64,000 bases of DNA from Microcebus murinus (Eukaryota; Chordata; Mammalia; Primates; Cheirogaleidae): NCBI RefSeq assembly GCF_040939455.1, contig NC_134122.1, positions 28,985,501 to 29,049,500 of the forward strand, read 5' to 3'. A program made the position numbers and the translations under genes. A model generated the notes under the pieces. The model saw only the letters and a list, made by a program, of their open reading frames with translations, searched no databases and was not told the origin of the DNA. Below, piece by piece: positions 1 to 58,278 of the stretch (its first letter is position 1; each line of letters opens with the position of its first letter).

Positions 1-837
1 GGCCGAACCTGATTCTCTTACTCCTACATAGCTGCAGCCTGCTGAATGGGCAGAGGGACGAGGGGCAGGACGCACCCCCTCCGCAGGCTGTGAGGGCTGC
101 GGGACGGTCAGGTAGAGGTGGCAGCACCCCAGCTAGGGGGGCCAGCCCTTGTGTGTGTGAATACTTCTGGAGAGAAAGGACAGAGACAGCATTTTCTGTG
201 GCAATGGATGACTGCATTGGCTTTCCTGTTGCCCCGCCTTGGTGGCAACTGCCTGTGTAGAGGTTAGGGGGTCACACATAGAGGATAAGTAAGAGACCAT
301 GACACAGGGTGAGCATGTGGTCTGCAAATCACAGAGTGAGAGGAACGAGAGGAATATGCGCAGGGCATTTGTGTGAGTACAACCCTGTGCTCCACTTCAT
401 GCCAGAGACCTGAGTAAACGCATGTATCCCAGTGTCCTGAGAGAGGAATGTGCAGGACATATTATACAGACGTATATAAATATGGTTCTACATAACCATA
501 CACATTTATAAGCATTCATGGCCGTATTATTAACAAATCAGGTCAGAAATCACAATTAATACCCAGGAAATTATCTAGTGACATGATACCCACTAGACAA
601 ACTGATACACTATTGAATTCCACAGAAGAGAAAACTATGTATGCACCAGCAAAGCATATTACTCCAAAACCACAGGTTTACCTGACACTTCCGGTACCTG
701 TCCAAAACAGAGCTGAGCAGCCATACTGTGGGCTGAGGAATTATGTCCCAGCCCAGCTGCCATAGGACTGAATGCCACAAAACACAAGGAGAAAATCATA
801 AACAATACCATATTATCTGATTTTTCTAAACCCACAG
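1..837 (+). other. MUC12 intron (3' part) upstream of the giant exon
   Basis: The stretch ends in a pyrimidine-rich tract and CAG acceptor at 836-837. I see no convincing exon, and short open frames here have no recognisable domain. It contains no clear young Alu. The exons encoding the MUC12 signal peptide must lie to the left of the window. Confidence 0.7.
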
Positions 838-21515
<20,678 letters not shown>

Positions 21516-21771
21516 GGCAGCAGGGCCCCCCTCATAGAGATCTGGACAAGAGAGGGCAGAGAGCCCCCCACAGGCTCCCCACTGGCCAAGAGGAAACTGA
21601 AGCCAGGCCCTGAAGCTGCCCTGCTCAGAGCTGCCAGACGCGGCAGGTCCTGCCAGCGCCCACCAGGAGGGGTGGGGGCTGTGAGCACCCTATCCAGGGG
21701 CCCCAAGGCTCCCAGACATCTTGGCATCCTCGATTGCTTCTTGGTGACCCCCTGTCCTGGAATTTCCTACC

Positions 21772-21777
21772 AATAAA
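21772..21777 (+). terminator. MUC12 polyadenylation signal
   Basis: AATAAA 257 bases after the TGA, followed by a GT-rich segment ('gaagtgagaggtgtctttc'). It is the only canonical signal I see between the stop and the MUC17 start. Confidence 0.8.
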
Positions 21778-21799
21778 AGCAAATCTTAAAGTGCAGAAT

Positions 21800-22593
21800 A
21801 TGAAGTGAGAGGTGTCTTTCCCCCATTGCAGTTTGGGGGTGCTGCAGGGTAGGTGGGGTGGGGACCCCTCTTGGGGAGACCATCCCTCCCAGGCCTGGGT
21901 GCCAAATCTGGGCCCCTTCCCTGCTCCAGCCAGGCAGGGCCAGGCCCACCTCTGCCTGAGGTCTCTGTGGCAGACAAGCCTGCGGGCAGGTCCTGGGAGC
22001 AGGAGTGGACCTTAAGCCCAAGGAGTGAGGAGAGGGAACCTCTGATGACCAAGGAATGAGCAATTGGCACAGCTGAACTTGGGCAGGGCAGGGTCACCCC
22101 AGATGGCCACGGAGGGCTGTGCTTTCCTCTGAACCCGCACACCCAAGAACCCTGACCATCCCAGGCTGGGCACTGGCCCAAGTGTGGCCACAGCCTGTAC
22201 CCCATGTCCCGGTGCATGGGCTGGGGCCAAATGCAGGGTGCCCTTCTCCTCTCATGCTGGGGCCCGGCCCCTCTTGTCCACCTGTCCCCTCCCTCTGGGG
22301 GTCTCCTCCATTCTCCCAGGCTGCTGCTGACCCTGTGTGCCCATCTTTTAGGGTGATCAGTCTGATGGCTCATATGCCTGTGTGCTGCAAGGGAGGGGCT
22401 CCTCCTCCCTCTGCCCTTTGGCCTGGAGCGGGCCTTGCAACTTCCAGTCATGAGGGAAGCTCCCCAACTGACTCAGGTCCAGGGTGGCCCCCCAATCCCC
22501 AGTGTCAGGGACCAAAGGTCTCCAGGGCCCATTTATTTCTGAGTTTCCCGGGCTGACATTCATTCTGCGGGCTCCCACGAGAGCGAAGCTCCG
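21800..22593 (+). promoter_or_regulatory. MUC12-MUC17 intergenic spacer and presumed MUC17 promoter/5' UTR
   Basis: About 0.8 kb separates the MUC12 poly(A) signal from the MUC17 ATG, so the MUC17 promoter must lie here or in MUC12 3' sequence. An A/T-rich 'catttatttctgag' lies about 65 bp upstream of the ATG. I cannot name a firm TATA box or start site. No other gene is visible. Confidence 0.55.
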
Positions 22594-46524
<23,931 letters not shown>

Positions 46525-47036
46525 GACACAGGCAGTTTCACTTAGAGCTCTGGAGTCCTAGAGAGAGGAGATTCCAGTTCAGCTAAGCTTGGTGGAACAT
46601 TTCCCCATTGAGAGCACCCCACAGGGAGTTGATGAGAAGCAACCCCTGGACCAACCTAAAAAGAGAGAGAGAAGAAAGACAACAGTGTTGGGAAACTCTC
46701 AAATAGAAACACCACGGAAGCTCCAATGGTCTTGTCATGATACCAGGTTACACCCTCCTGCTTGTTTCCAGAGAGGTTCCTACTTACGCCTGCCCAGGTT
46801 CAGCACCAAGGACAGTGCCTCACCAGCCCGTTTCCAACCCTGACCCCCATCAACACTGGACTGTACTTTATGTTTTACAAAATACTCTTGAGAATTAGAG
46901 TGTCCCATCTTCATGGAAACATATATGAGAGTATATAAAGTACATACTATTATGAGTATTTTTATAGTTCTTACTTTTATGGCTTCTGATTTTTCCTTGG
47001 GAAATATAATAATATGTATTTATGAACACTAAAAAC

Positions 47037-47042
47037 AATAAA
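47037..47042 (+). terminator. Candidate MUC17 polyadenylation signal
   Basis: The first clear AATAAA after the stop codon, about 510 bases downstream, giving a 3' UTR of roughly 0.53 kb. The region before it is A/T-rich and contains no other canonical signal that I noticed. Confidence 0.6.
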
Positions 47043-47059
47043 ATCAATTTCTTTATAAT

Positions 47060-49120
47060 TTTCATGGTCCCCAGTTGCTTCCCTATAGAAGGGCCTGTTT
47101 CTAATCTGCCAGGCTCTCTCTCCTCCAGAACATACAGTCTGATGCGTTTCGGCCTCAAGATGGCAAGAGGGTGTCTGCAGCCAGGTGGGGTCCATTCCCA
47201 AGTGTCACCAGCAACACTTGTTGGCCCAGAGGATGCCAGGAGTGAAGGCAGGACCCACACACCCACTCACATGAGGCAGGGACTCATTCTCTACCAAGTT
47301 CTCCAAATTCTCCTTCTGGAAATGGGCAGATGTTTCTTGCCACAGACCTAAAGAGAGGGAGACCTGGGCTCTATTTCTAGCTTTCTCATGAACTTCCTGG
47401 GTTAAATTTGGGAAAGCTCATCTGACCATTGGGCCTCAGTCTTGCTCTCTGCCGAGTAAGAACTAGGTTATTTCTAAAGTCCCCTTCATCGCTGTCATTC
47501 TTAACATTTTTAGGACACGTTTTTGTGATTCTGGCCACGCCACTCAGGATTCATTTTGTTCCGGAAAGTCTCTCCCAGGGAACACCCCAGGAAAGCATAA
47601 CCCAAGACAGAGCCTAGACTCTTCTGCCGCCTAGTGGACACTCTGGGCATCTGCAGGCACCTGTCAGCCTCCAGCCATTCCCTCCTGGCCTCCCCCACCA
47701 GGAATCTTCAGCTACAATTGATTCATTCCCATATTTGCTCTCAAAATCCTCAGCTTCTAAAACTGAGGCTGAATCCATATGCCTTCACTTTCAGACCTGC
47801 TTCCTGCCTCTCACAGGCCCGGGCATCTGTGGCCATGGGAGGGGGCCTGCCACAGGGCTGCAGACCCCACATCCTGCCTGGAGAGCTGCGTTGTCCCCCT
47901 CACACCTTCCTGCTCTCTCTCACTCCGTCCACACCATGAAGAGGCAGGACAGGGCGGCCAAACGCTCGGGCTGCCCAGGCCCAGCTCTCGGCAAGCCATG
48001 GACTCCCTGGGTGAGCTTAGGAAAGCAAATTCTTCCCTCTGAACCTGTGTTCTCCCATCTGTGAGAGCCCAGTGGCCATTTACCATGTGTCAAGCACTGT
48101 TTATGATTCCTGGTCTACAAATGAGGGAAACTGAGGCAAAGAGACATCCAGTAATTTGCCCAAGATCAGGCAGCCAGCGGGTATGAAGCTGGGGTTAGAA
48201 GCCGAGGGTCTGGTGGTCAATCCTGTGTTTTGGGCCATCAGTTATATGCCCTCCCTGTGGGGTCTCCCTTGGAATAAACTGGGTTAATCCATGTAAAATG
48301 CTTGAAACAAAGTCAGGCACATAAAAAGTTCTGAAAGAAAGAAAGAGAGTGGGAGGGAGACAGAACATTATCTATTGTTGCATCAGCTTTCTTCTTCACA
48401 ATTCTCTCTTTGCAGCCCCTCATTCTTGTTGTTGTTGTTGTTCATAGCTGCTTTATTTGTAATACCCAAAAACTGGAGAAAATCCCAAACTCCATCAACA
48501 TTTTAGAGATAGAAAACAGGTGAGAAAAATTAAGTAGCTCGCTCAAGATCACAAAGAGACTAAAATGGCAGGGCCAGAATATGAACCCAGGTCTAAAGGT
48601 TTACAAAGCCCAGGCCTCTTTCCCCTATGCAAATCTATACTGGGCTACCTTCCAGAATTACTGCATGATAAAAGCTCAAATACCACCCAAATTCATATCA
48701 ATTAGGCCAGAAAACAAGTTTGCTCCTAAGCATAGGGGGAAAAGGAGCCAAGAAGGCTTGACTTAAAAGTTAGGAGAGTTCGGGAACCTTAGGTGATCCA
48801 CCAGCTCAAAGATCTGCGCTAAAAGCAGGGCAGGTTTCAGACCCTCTTGTAGAAGTTACAGGGAATATAGTCCTATTAACTTCCTCAGCTGAAATCCCAT
48901 CGGTGTGCTACCCAGCCTTCTGCCCAAAACATTAAATTAGGTTTATTCTCAGATCCAACTTAAAGGCAAAACAAAACCCTAATTCAAGTTTAGAGATATC
49001 TCACACTATCAGGTAATTCTTTGCCATCAAGAGAGAAAAATCCTCTACTCCAAAATATAAGAGATATAATGCAAAAGTAGGAGCAAGATAACAATAGTTT
49101 AATAAACAAATACAAATTCT
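47060..49120. other. Intergenic, mostly unique sequence with MIR-like relics
   Basis: MIR-like words occur near 47365-47510 ('gggctctatttctagct', 'tgggcctcagtcttgc') and 48085-48220 ('gaggcaaagagacatcc', 'tttgcccaagatcaggcag'), and again near 48490-48600. There is a short (TTG)n run at about 48425-48443. No gene is supported. Confidence 0.55.
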
Positions 49121-49127
49121 CTCTTTT

Positions 49128-49216
49128 TTTTCTTTTGAGGTAGCATCTCGCTCTGTTGCCCAGGCTAGAGTGCAGTGGCGTCATCATAGCTCACTGTGAC
49201 CTCAAACTCCTGAGCA
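49128..49216 (-). mobile_element. Truncated antisense Alu
   Basis: Only the right-hand head remains: 'agcatctcgctctgttgccc' to 'cctcaaactcctgagc'. It stops abruptly into unique sequence. Confidence 0.75.
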
Positions 49217-52200
49217 CCACAGCCCTTCATTCTGAAGTCTCTTCTTCCCCCTCCTCCTCCAACATGGAAGGGTGATGGTTGGACTTGGGACAAGTTGGAA
49301 GGAAGACCGTCACTTTGCAGAAACAGGGAGATCCAAATGCACAGAGATGCCAAAAGATGGTAGGAGGCAGATACAGCAAGGCACAGGGAGGAGGGTCCAG
49401 TGTGGGCTTAAAGGCAAAGAGGAACTTAGGGACTACCCCTTGGGATTCACACTGACCACGTGTGCTGTCCCGCACAGTCACGAAGATCCTCGCGCCACTG
49501 CTTGCCCTTCAGTGCTGCTCCTGGCCAGACCCACGGGTCTGTTCATGGGATCACCTCGGGCCCAGCCCGTGGTGTCCACCAGCCTCACGGCTGCTCTTCC
49601 TATGACCTGTCCTGGTGCCAATCACTGCTTCCTCCTGCAGCCCACCGTCTCCTTCCCGATTGTGCTGTTCACCTGCTCAAAACACTGACACCCCTGCCCT
49701 CTGATTAAAGCAAAATTCACTCCTCAACATGGTTGTCAAAGTCCCTGGAACCGGGCCTCATCTCCTCTCCCGGCTCCATCTCTCCTTCTACCCACGCCCC
49801 ACCGTGTGGATTGCTGAACTGACACCCCCTCTCCCGGGCAGCTCTTCAACCTCATCCTCCCACATCATCCTCTCTAGAACCTGACCCATCCTGCAACTCC
49901 AATTCCACTTCCTCCAGGAAGCCCTCCCTGATACAACCCTTGTATATTTCTGTCATCCTGTTCACCATTTCCCCTTGTCCACTCCAGGGCGAGGGCGAGG
50001 CTCTGGTCCCCTCTGTGCCTGGTGCATAGAAGATGCCACGAACTCTAACAATTAAATCGAAATTCATGTCCACAAAGTCTTAAAAAACACTTCCTGTCAC
50101 ATTCATCCTGTCCTTCTGGTGCTCCTTTGGGGCTTGTATCAACAGGACATAATCAAATTCTTATTTGTTCTCCAATTGCTTCCTGCATGCTTCTCCCCAG
50201 TCCTGTGGACAGCGCTGTCCCCTGTGGGTCGCAGACTCTAGCTCAGGCTGTGCAAGCTGTGGGCACTGGTACACCCCGGGCTGCTCTTTCTCCTGAACCA
50301 TGGCCAAGCCTCTCCCTTTCTGGAAGGGATCAAGACAAAAGGAACGGTCAGCAGAGCTCTTTCTCCATCCCTGGGGTGCCTGCGTTTGAGAACAAACACA
50401 GCATCTAGATCTTTCTCCTTCTCTGAGTCTTTTCAGGTCATCCCGGGTCGCCAGACACCTTGGGGGTGGGGCAGGAATGCGATGAGCCTGGAAATTCAAG
50501 GACCATTTGCTGACACATAGACTAAGGCTGATGCCACCAGCCCACCCCTAAAATGTACGGAGATGAAGGAACCATTTTCCAGAGCATCTTGTCACGTTCA
50601 GGTCTCCGGCGGGCAGACTAGAGTATGGCCTCACAGATGACAGCAAGGGCCTTGGCATTTAGAACCCCGGGGATCGTGGGAGACCTGGGAAGACGTGACC
50701 CATTGTGTTTTGCAGCTGAGGGCAATGTGCCTCTGTGGTTGGTGTTTAAATTACACCCCCAAGTCGGGCAGGCCTGATTCATCGGCAATGATACAGCAGG
50801 CGGGGGAGCTGGCGGCTTCCTAAGCCGGGCTGCCTGGCGAGAGGCAGGACTCACAGGGGAGCTGGGCAGCTGAGGAAATTTACTGCGTGGCGTAGCCAGG
50901 GAAGTGGAATTGAACCTGGGCCGTCATCAGCCTGATTAGCTCCATGCCTCCTGGAGGGAGCCAAGGGCGCGGAGGCAGCACCGGGGAGGGGGGCGGGGAG
51001 CCTGGTCTGCTGGCACTGAGGCGGAGTCCCAGGAGCTGGGTCTGTTGAGGTCAAGAGCAGCCGGGCCCCAGAGAAGCGCAGAGCAGCAAATCCGGAGAAA
51101 AGACCCTGACAGCCAGTCCTGGGAGAGAGGGTGGATCCAGGGTGGAGAGCAGGCTAGAGGCTGGGAAATGCAGGCAGGTGTGAGTTGGGGGGAGGGACAT
51201 GGGCTGAACTGGGGGGCGCATAGCACCTGCTCGCTGAGGGCCGGCTCAAGGGCAGGCGCTGGCCAGTGAAAGGCTCAAGGGCTGCCCCGGCCTCTGGCAC
51301 GAGGTTCCTGCAGGGCGGCTGCAGGAAGCCCTGGAGCTCTGGCTTAAGAGACCCAACTGCAGCCTGCTGCTCCTGGCACCCCATTTATACAGGATGCGAA
51401 ATTTGAACCTTTGGGAAAAGAGGGCCCAAAGTGCCAGGCAAAGACTGAGTGGCCTTGTTCTCCACAAGCGATACAGGCCACTGACAGCCCTGCCAGGTGG
51501 AGACATTTCCAGGCTTCCAAAATTGTCCTGATGGCAGTCATCACTCAGCCATCCGCGAGCCCTTGGAATAGGCCAGGCCTGGTCCTAGCAACAACGCACA
51601 TGCGTTAATTCAAAGCTTCCCAGCTGGGGTGCCTGAAGCCAGCATGCCCCAAAAGGGTAACAGGTGTGCAGGGAGAGGGAGCCCCCAGCCCTCCAGCCAC
51701 GGAGCAGGGCTGGAGCCCAGCCCCCGGAACCTGTGGTCTCCGGGTCTTACTCACACACGGGCGGGGCATGCAAAAGCGCTGCGAACACAGCATTTTTTTA
51801 TTTGACCCTCACCATAGTTCTACATGGCAAGTCCGTTTATCATCCTCACAGATAAGGAATCTTGGAGTTAAGTGGCCTGCCTAGGGCAGCCCAGCCAGGA
51901 AGGAATAGACTTGCCCTGGGCGTGTTTGATATCAAAGGCCACTGTGAGAACAAGCTCAGTGGGCAGACTGCCCTCTCCAGGACCGGCCCTGCCCGGTCAC
52001 TACTGCAGAGAGGGCAGAGCCAGCTTTCTCCCAACACACACGAGGATGGGCTCTCTGCCCGGGGTTGGTGGGCTCTGTCAACAACATTCGCAGTATTTCT
52101 TTCTATGCTGCAGAGGTAGACCAGATGGGGACAGAAGGGATCATGTCCCTCCACATCCGAGACAATCTAGAATTTTCCTAGGGAGACTCAAGCACTTAGT

Positions 52201-52460
52201 GTTTCCTCCTCTTCCTCCTTTACTGGAATGGGCTGTCGGCATTGCAGACACCCACGCTGATAATACCCAGGCCTGGGATTTGGTCCAGTAAGTCTGAGAC
52301 ACCCAGGAGCGTTGCTGCCCTGATTTGATGCTAGAACAGCCACAGGTTTACTGTGGCTTCGCTGCTTAAACCTGGAGGACAGCTGTGCCAGGGGATGGGG
52401 GAGCTTGGCCATGCCCCAAACACAAATTGAGACCTCCCCCCCAAAAAAACCTAGCATTTA
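49217..52460. other. Intergenic, no gene recognised
   Basis: 3.2 kb. The 49.7-50.0 kb part has L2-like words ('ccacttcctccaggaagcc', 'ctccctgatacaacc'). A MIR-like relic is plausible at 51790-51910. A GC-rich patch at 50930-51060 has a GC box ('gggggcggggagcc') but no splice-consistent coding exon. Open frames have no known domain. Confidence 0.5.
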
Positions 52461-52908
52461 TGCTAGTTTCCCAGGGCTGCTGTGACAAAGTACCACAAAC
52501 TCAGTGGCTTAAACAACAGAAATTCATTCTCTCCCAGTTCTGGAGGCCAGAAGTCCAAGATCAAGGTATCAGCAGAATGGATCGCTTCCAAAGGCCGTGG
52601 GAGAATCCACTCCAGGCGTCTCTCCCAGTTCCTAGTGGTTTGCCGGCACCCTTTGGCTTGTGGCAACATCACCCCAATGTCTACCCTCATCTTTATATGG
52701 CCTCCACCTGCATGTGTGTCTCTGTGTCTAAATTTCCCCTTTTCATAGGGACATCAGTCTTATTCGATCAGGGGCCAACCCTACTCCAGTACAACCTCAT
52801 CTTAACAAGTTACATTTGCAGCAACGCTCTTTCCAAATAAGATCGAGATCTGAGGTTAGAACTTCAGCACAGGAGTGTGGAGGAGACATAATTCAACCTG
52901 AAGCACCC
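52461..52908 (+). mobile_element. MLT1-type MaLR LTR, nearly full length
   Basis: From 'tgctagtttcccagggctgc' through 'ctcccagttctggaggcc' to 'gacataattcaacctgaagca'. LTR only, without viral genes. Confidence 0.83.
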
Positions 52909-53338
52909 CTCTTCTAGAACTTGCACCTTGGTGGGGATTGGAATCGCCTGAGCGCTAACAAAGACCCTGGAGGCTCAAGCTAATAGACGTGGGATGGGGC
53001 CTGGGTGGTTCGGATACCAGCCGGTGTGAGTACGGCTCTCCCAGGAGACTAGCGATCAGACCTCAATGCAGAGGACCGAGCTGGTCACACGGCTCAGCTC
53101 ACCTCATCGTCAACAGCCTGGACAAGGCTCATGTCTCATCCGACGTCCCCTTCATTCCTGTGCCCTCCACTCCTCTGTCGGTGCCCACAACGATGTGCTG
53201 AACATATGTTAATTCCACTTTACACATAATTATGCTTAAGTATATTTATGTAGTCTTGAAAGTTAGTTATATCATGCTGTTTTATCTATGTAAATGTCTT
53301 AGATTTATGTACATGAATGCATTCTGGGGATCTTTTCT

Positions 53339-53672
53339 GTTTTTTTTGTTTTGTTTTTTTGTTTTTTTAATTTTAGAGACAGGGTCTTGCTCTGTCACCT
53401 TGGCTGGAGCGCAATGATCCAATCGCAGCTCACTGCAGCCTTGAACTCCTGGGTTCATGCCATCTTCCCGCCTCCCAAATAGTGGGGACCACAGGTGCAT
53501 ACCACCACGCCTTGACAATATATATATATATATATTTTTTTTTTTACTTTCGTAGAGACAGGGTCTTGCTATGTTGCCCAGGCTGGTCACCAACTCCCAG
53601 CCTCCAGCAATCCTTCTGCCTTAACCTCCCAAAGTTCTGGGATTACAGGCATAAACCAGTGCATCCGGCCTC
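53339..53672 (-). mobile_element. Antisense Alu, older subfamily
   Basis: T-rich head, 'agagacagggtcttgctctg', 'tcgcagctcactgcagcc', an (AT)n run at 53519-53536 in the middle A-rich zone, ending 'ataaaccagtgcatccggcc'. Confidence 0.8.
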
Positions 53673-53699
53673 TGTTTCTACTCTTTTGTGTTTTTAAGA

Positions 53700-54380
53700 C
53701 CTAGTCACATTGAGAGTTTCTCTAGCGGTTGCATTGCTGAGGCATCCGGCTGACACATAACTTAGTGTCCCTGCTTTGCCAGATGCTACAGTGTGGCTGT
53801 GCCCATCCGCACTCCTACCGTCTCCAGAGTTGTTCTGCCACCGGATAGGGGTAAAATTACCAATTACCAGTGTGACTGGACATCTTCTAAAATGCTCATT
53901 AGCCATTAGGTCTCATAATCTTTGCCTATTTTTCTTTGGGTTGCCTGCTGTTTTCTTATAGATTTTCAGGAGCTTATTGGATAGTAATACCTTGTCAATG
54001 TCAGACATTGCAAGGTCTTTCCCAGCTGGACACCCACGTCCTAACTGTCCCTGCAGCGCCCTTTGTTAAATGAAAAACCTTTTTTTCCATATAGTTTGTG
54101 TTTGGCTCAAAAAGCCTGTCCCTATACAAAAGTCTCAAAGAGATTCTCCGACATCGTTTTCTGTTTGTTTCATTGTTTTATTTTTCACATTTTGGTCTGG
54201 GCCTTTGGGGAGTTCACCTCTGCAATGTGTTTTTAGTCTTTTGCTATAGATTTCTAAAATTGTTCATGGTGGCGAGAGACCATTATCTGAATCAGACAGG
54301 ACTTCTGGAACTTACTCTGATTCCCTGTAACCTGGTACGTGGTCAACATCTGCAAATGGCCCATGTAGGTTCTACACTAT
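53700..54380 (-). mobile_element. Probable old L1 fragment, antisense
   Basis: 'tttgggttgcctgctgtttt', 'ttggatagtaataccttgtc' and 'tgccacc ggatag'-type words resemble reversed L1 3' sequence. It is heavily diverged and the edges are uncertain. Confidence 0.45.
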
Positions 54381-54694
54381 AAATATTCTCTGTTTCTTGA
54401 GCAGAAAAACACTCCCCCCAAAATGTGCATAGCTGATTGTCATTAGTTCATGTTTATCAGTAGTTTATTCAAATATTCCATTTCCTGATTAAGCTGAAGA
54501 CAAAGATTTCCTTAGGAGAAAGATATGAAAGGGAAATTGAGACCTTGAGGACCCAAAAGACTTTAAAGCAAAAAGCACTGTAATGATATAAAAGACTGAT
54601 TGATGTTAACATATGATATTAGCATCATGGTAAAAAAAATGTTTGATTTACTGGAAAAATGTAATAATTCCGGCATGTATAAATTTAAAATAGC

Positions 54695-55066
<372 letters not shown>

Positions 55067-55232
55067 TAATGAGTGCAATGAGCATCATCTGGAGGATGGA
55101 CACGCTTGAAGCTCTGACTCTGGGGGGAAAGGAGGAGAAAGGCAACACATATAACCTAAACATTTGTACCCCCATAATATGCTGAAATAAAAAAAAACCA
55201 AAATTATATTTAAAAAAAATAAATAAATAAAA
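55067..55232 (+). mobile_element. L1 3'-end segment, 3' half of the Alu-L1 composite
   Basis: Starts near 'aataatgagtgcaatgagc', includes 'ggacacgcttgaagctctg' and 'catttgtacccccataatat', then a long A-rich tail. The following host sequence 'ataaatttaaaatagc' (55233-55248) repeats the one before the Alu (54679-54694). Confidence 0.8.
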
Positions 55233-55248
55233 ATAAATTTAAAATAGC

Positions 55249-55520
55249 TTAAAATATATAAAGCACAAACTGGCAGAATTACTAAAAGAAATGGACACAT
55301 TCATAGGCCTAGTGAGATATTTACATGGATTAGTGATTAATATCAAACAGAAAATATTTTTATGTTAAGAACACAGAGGAGTTGAACAAGACAGTTATAA
55401 GGTTGAGCTAATGAACGTATATAAATAAAATTTTCGTCCCAGAAATTTGAAGAACATACATTTTTCTCAAGCATATATGAGACATTTATAAGTCCCTGTA
55501 TTCCTCCACAAAGCACGTCT
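55249..55520 (+). mobile_element. Old L1 fragment that received the composite insertion
   Basis: A-rich sequence with L1 ORF2-like words ('aaaagaaatggacacattca', 'gtgagatatttaca'). It probably continues the sequence to the left of 54679. Confidence 0.45.
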
Positions 55521-57935
55521 GGGTAAATCTCAAAGGCAGGCAAGAATGAAAACACCCAAAGGCCAGGGAGGAGGTCACTGTGGTTCATGGCTTCTTCCAG
55601 CGTGAGGTCAGTGGAGGAGGGAAGAGAGGCTGGATTCCCGATGCATTTCTGAAGGCAGGGCTGACAAGTTTGCTAATAGGCTGGATCCACCATGCAAGGG
55701 AAGAAGAGGTGTGGCCTGAGCTAGCAGGAGGACGGAGCTGCATCTCAGAGCAGCTGGTGGCTGGGGGAGGGGAGAGAGCAGGTCGGGATGGGGTAGCTGG
55801 AGCTCTATTTGGGGACATATTAAGAACAGGATGTCTGTTAGGCCTACGCGTGGGAATGTGAGTGAGACATGAGTCCAGAGGTCAGGACAGAGGTCTGGTC
55901 TGGAGATATGGGGTTGGGAATCACCGGTCTGTAAAGGATATAACATCATTTAAAGCCACAGGACTGGGTGAGATCACTCAGGGAGGGAGTATGGACACAG
56001 AGGAGGTCTGAACCCAAGTTGATGTTCAGGGCCAGGATGATAAAGAACCCAGAGTAGGAGTGGCCAGGGAGGCAGGAAGAGAACCTAGAGAGATGAGACA
56101 CCAAGTGGCCAAGAGAAAAGAGCTTCAAGGAGGGAGTGACCTCCTCTGTCAAAAGCTACGGTCAAATGTGAGGAGCATAGACAAGGGCAGGTCATCGGTG
56201 ACCTTGGCCATGGCAGCAAGAGGCTGAACAGAGGCAGGGATGCCAGTTACGGGGGAGGGGGGCATGCAAGGTAAAGCAGGGGACTGGGTTTCTCGTGTTT
56301 TAAGATGGGAAATTTGCCAAAGGGAGGTTCCAGTAGAGAGAGGAAAGGGGATGTTGCAGGAGAGAGAGACACAGAGCAGAGGTCCCTGAATGAGTGGCGG
56401 AAGGTGAAACCCCGCAGTGCCCGGCAGAGGCAACAGAGAGCTTGGCTGCACTGATAGTGTCTTTGTTTAGAAGGGCGTTTATTATGTTTATTATGGATTT
56501 TGTGCAGTCATTTTGATTTTTTAAAATATTGCATTCAAATGTTCATTATTAACATAGGCATGAAAATGCATGTTGACTAGTGACATTTTGGGTGCTCCTT
56601 CAGGTTTGATAGCTGAGGTTCCCGTGGAAGGAGCAGGGCAAGGGGGAAATGCCATCTCTGAGGGAGACTGCCTAGTACAAAAGGGAGCCGGAGGGCGGGG
56701 CCCTGGGTCTAGCAGCCCAGAGGAGACACAGGCGCTCATATGACTGTCGGGGGGACCTCGCTGCCGGGCTCTGGTCTCCAGGTCTGTGTGCCAACCCCAC
56801 CCTTCTCCAGCTGTTGAACACGCTAGGACACAGGGTTGTCCTTGTAAGAGCCACAGTTGGCACTGATGGCGAGAGTGACCACACAGGAGCCCCACAACAG
56901 GGGAGTCATTCTAGAATCAGCCACAGAACTGGCTAAGGAGGGAAAGACAGGGAAGACGAAGTTGCTGTGGCAACGTTATGTCTTGATGGATGAAAGGCTG
57001 CAACTTCCAGAACAGGGGCAGAACCGAGGACCCGTCTGATGTTTAGAGAGGAGGAGAGGTGGCTTTTGCGGGAGACTGGGTAATTGGCAGGCTCCCAGAG
57101 CAGGCAGTCAGCTTTAGCAAGGGACAGCGCTCCCTCTGGTGGGCCTGGGTGGCAAAGACAGCTCAGAGCGGCGGTGCTGTGGCGCCTGGGCAGCCGGTGT
57201 GCCCAGCAGCCGGGAGCAGCCAGAGGGGAAGGGCCAGAGGCCAGAGGCGAGGAGGAGGAGGAGGAGGAGGAAGAGGAGGAGGAGGAGGAGGAGGGCGAAG
57301 TCCTGCAGAGAAGAGAGCTTTGAGAAAGGAGAGATCACCGTTTCAAATGTCAGAGAGGTTGAGCAGGGTAAAGGGCAAAAAGAGGCCACTGTCAACATGG
57401 CCTGTCACACAGGTTTTGCCACCACTGGGCCTAGGAGCCTTGGGCCTTGGCATGGGGCGATGAGGGCTGGGCCTAGGACTATAATCTTACTTTTAAATGA
57501 GTATTATAGAATCATTTGATTCTAAGCTATTTTGTAGCATAACTACCTTCAGAATGTGCCTCCTTTAATGATATCTGTCGGGAATGTGAATCTTGCTTAG
57601 TATCCTGTTAGACCCACACTCGCAGGGAAAACCCGAGGTAGCTGGGCAAAAAGTCAAAGAAACAGAGGGAGTACAAGCTGAACTTCAAGTGTGCCTCCTG
57701 TCCACGCACAGGGCACCTGGCAGAGGAAGGAAGCCTAAAGGGCTGCAGGGGCTTGAGCATGACCTCTGCCCAAGTCATTGACTGATGCCATAGCTATGTA
57801 GACACGGGGGAGAGCCCGAAGTCAGACTAAAAGAGTAAAAGTAAGAATAGAAAGACCAAGCAGAAAAAGCAGTGACCACATACCCCTGAAGAGACAAAAT
57901 TCACAGTTTAAGTCAAGTGTCTAGTCTGTTTTCTG
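55521..57935. other. Intergenic, no gene recognised
   Basis: 2.4 kb of largely purine-rich, ancient-repeat-like sequence (55.6-56.4 kb is possibly L2-related). It contains a (GAG)n run at about 57249-57295. Open frames across the purine runs encode poly-Glu or poly-Arg and look like artefacts. Confidence 0.5.
57249..57295 (+). repeat. (GAG)n purine microsatellite
   Basis: About 47 bp of GAG/GGA units with one GAA interruption. Confidence 0.9.
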
Positions 57936-57939
57936 TTTC

Positions 57940-58278
57940 TAGAACTGAATACCACAGACTGGGTAATTTACAAAGAATAAAGGTTTATGTAGCTCATAAA
58001 CTTGGGGGCTTGGGAAGTTCTGGGAGCTGGGAAGTTCAAGAGCATGGTGCCAGCTCTAGTGAGGCCCTTCTTGCTGCTTCATAACATAGCACAGGGCATC
58101 ATGTGGTGCAAGGGCAAAAGCGTGCATGTCTGCTCAGGTCTCTCTTCCCCTTTTTATAAAGCCACCAGCCCCATCATGGGGAAGCCACCTTGCTGACCTT
58201 ATCTAATTCTAATTACCCCCCAAAGGCCCTGTCTCCAATCAACATATGAAATCGGGGGACACATTCAAACCATAACAT
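57940..58278 (+). repeat. Ancient interspersed repeat, MaLR/LTR-like
   Basis: 'gaataccacagactgggtaa', 'cttcttgctgcttcataaca' and the end 'acacattcaaaccataaca' match the same repeat type as 19095-19430. Confidence 0.5.

Noticed and set aside
50930..51060. A GC-rich patch with a GC box as a promoter
   Set aside because: Only one GC box, no start-site or splice context, and no gene expected here by synteny.
57059..57519. Glu-rich or Arg-rich frames around 57.2 kb
   Set aside because: They translate a (GAG)n microsatellite. No conserved domain, splice signals or poly(A) signal support a gene.
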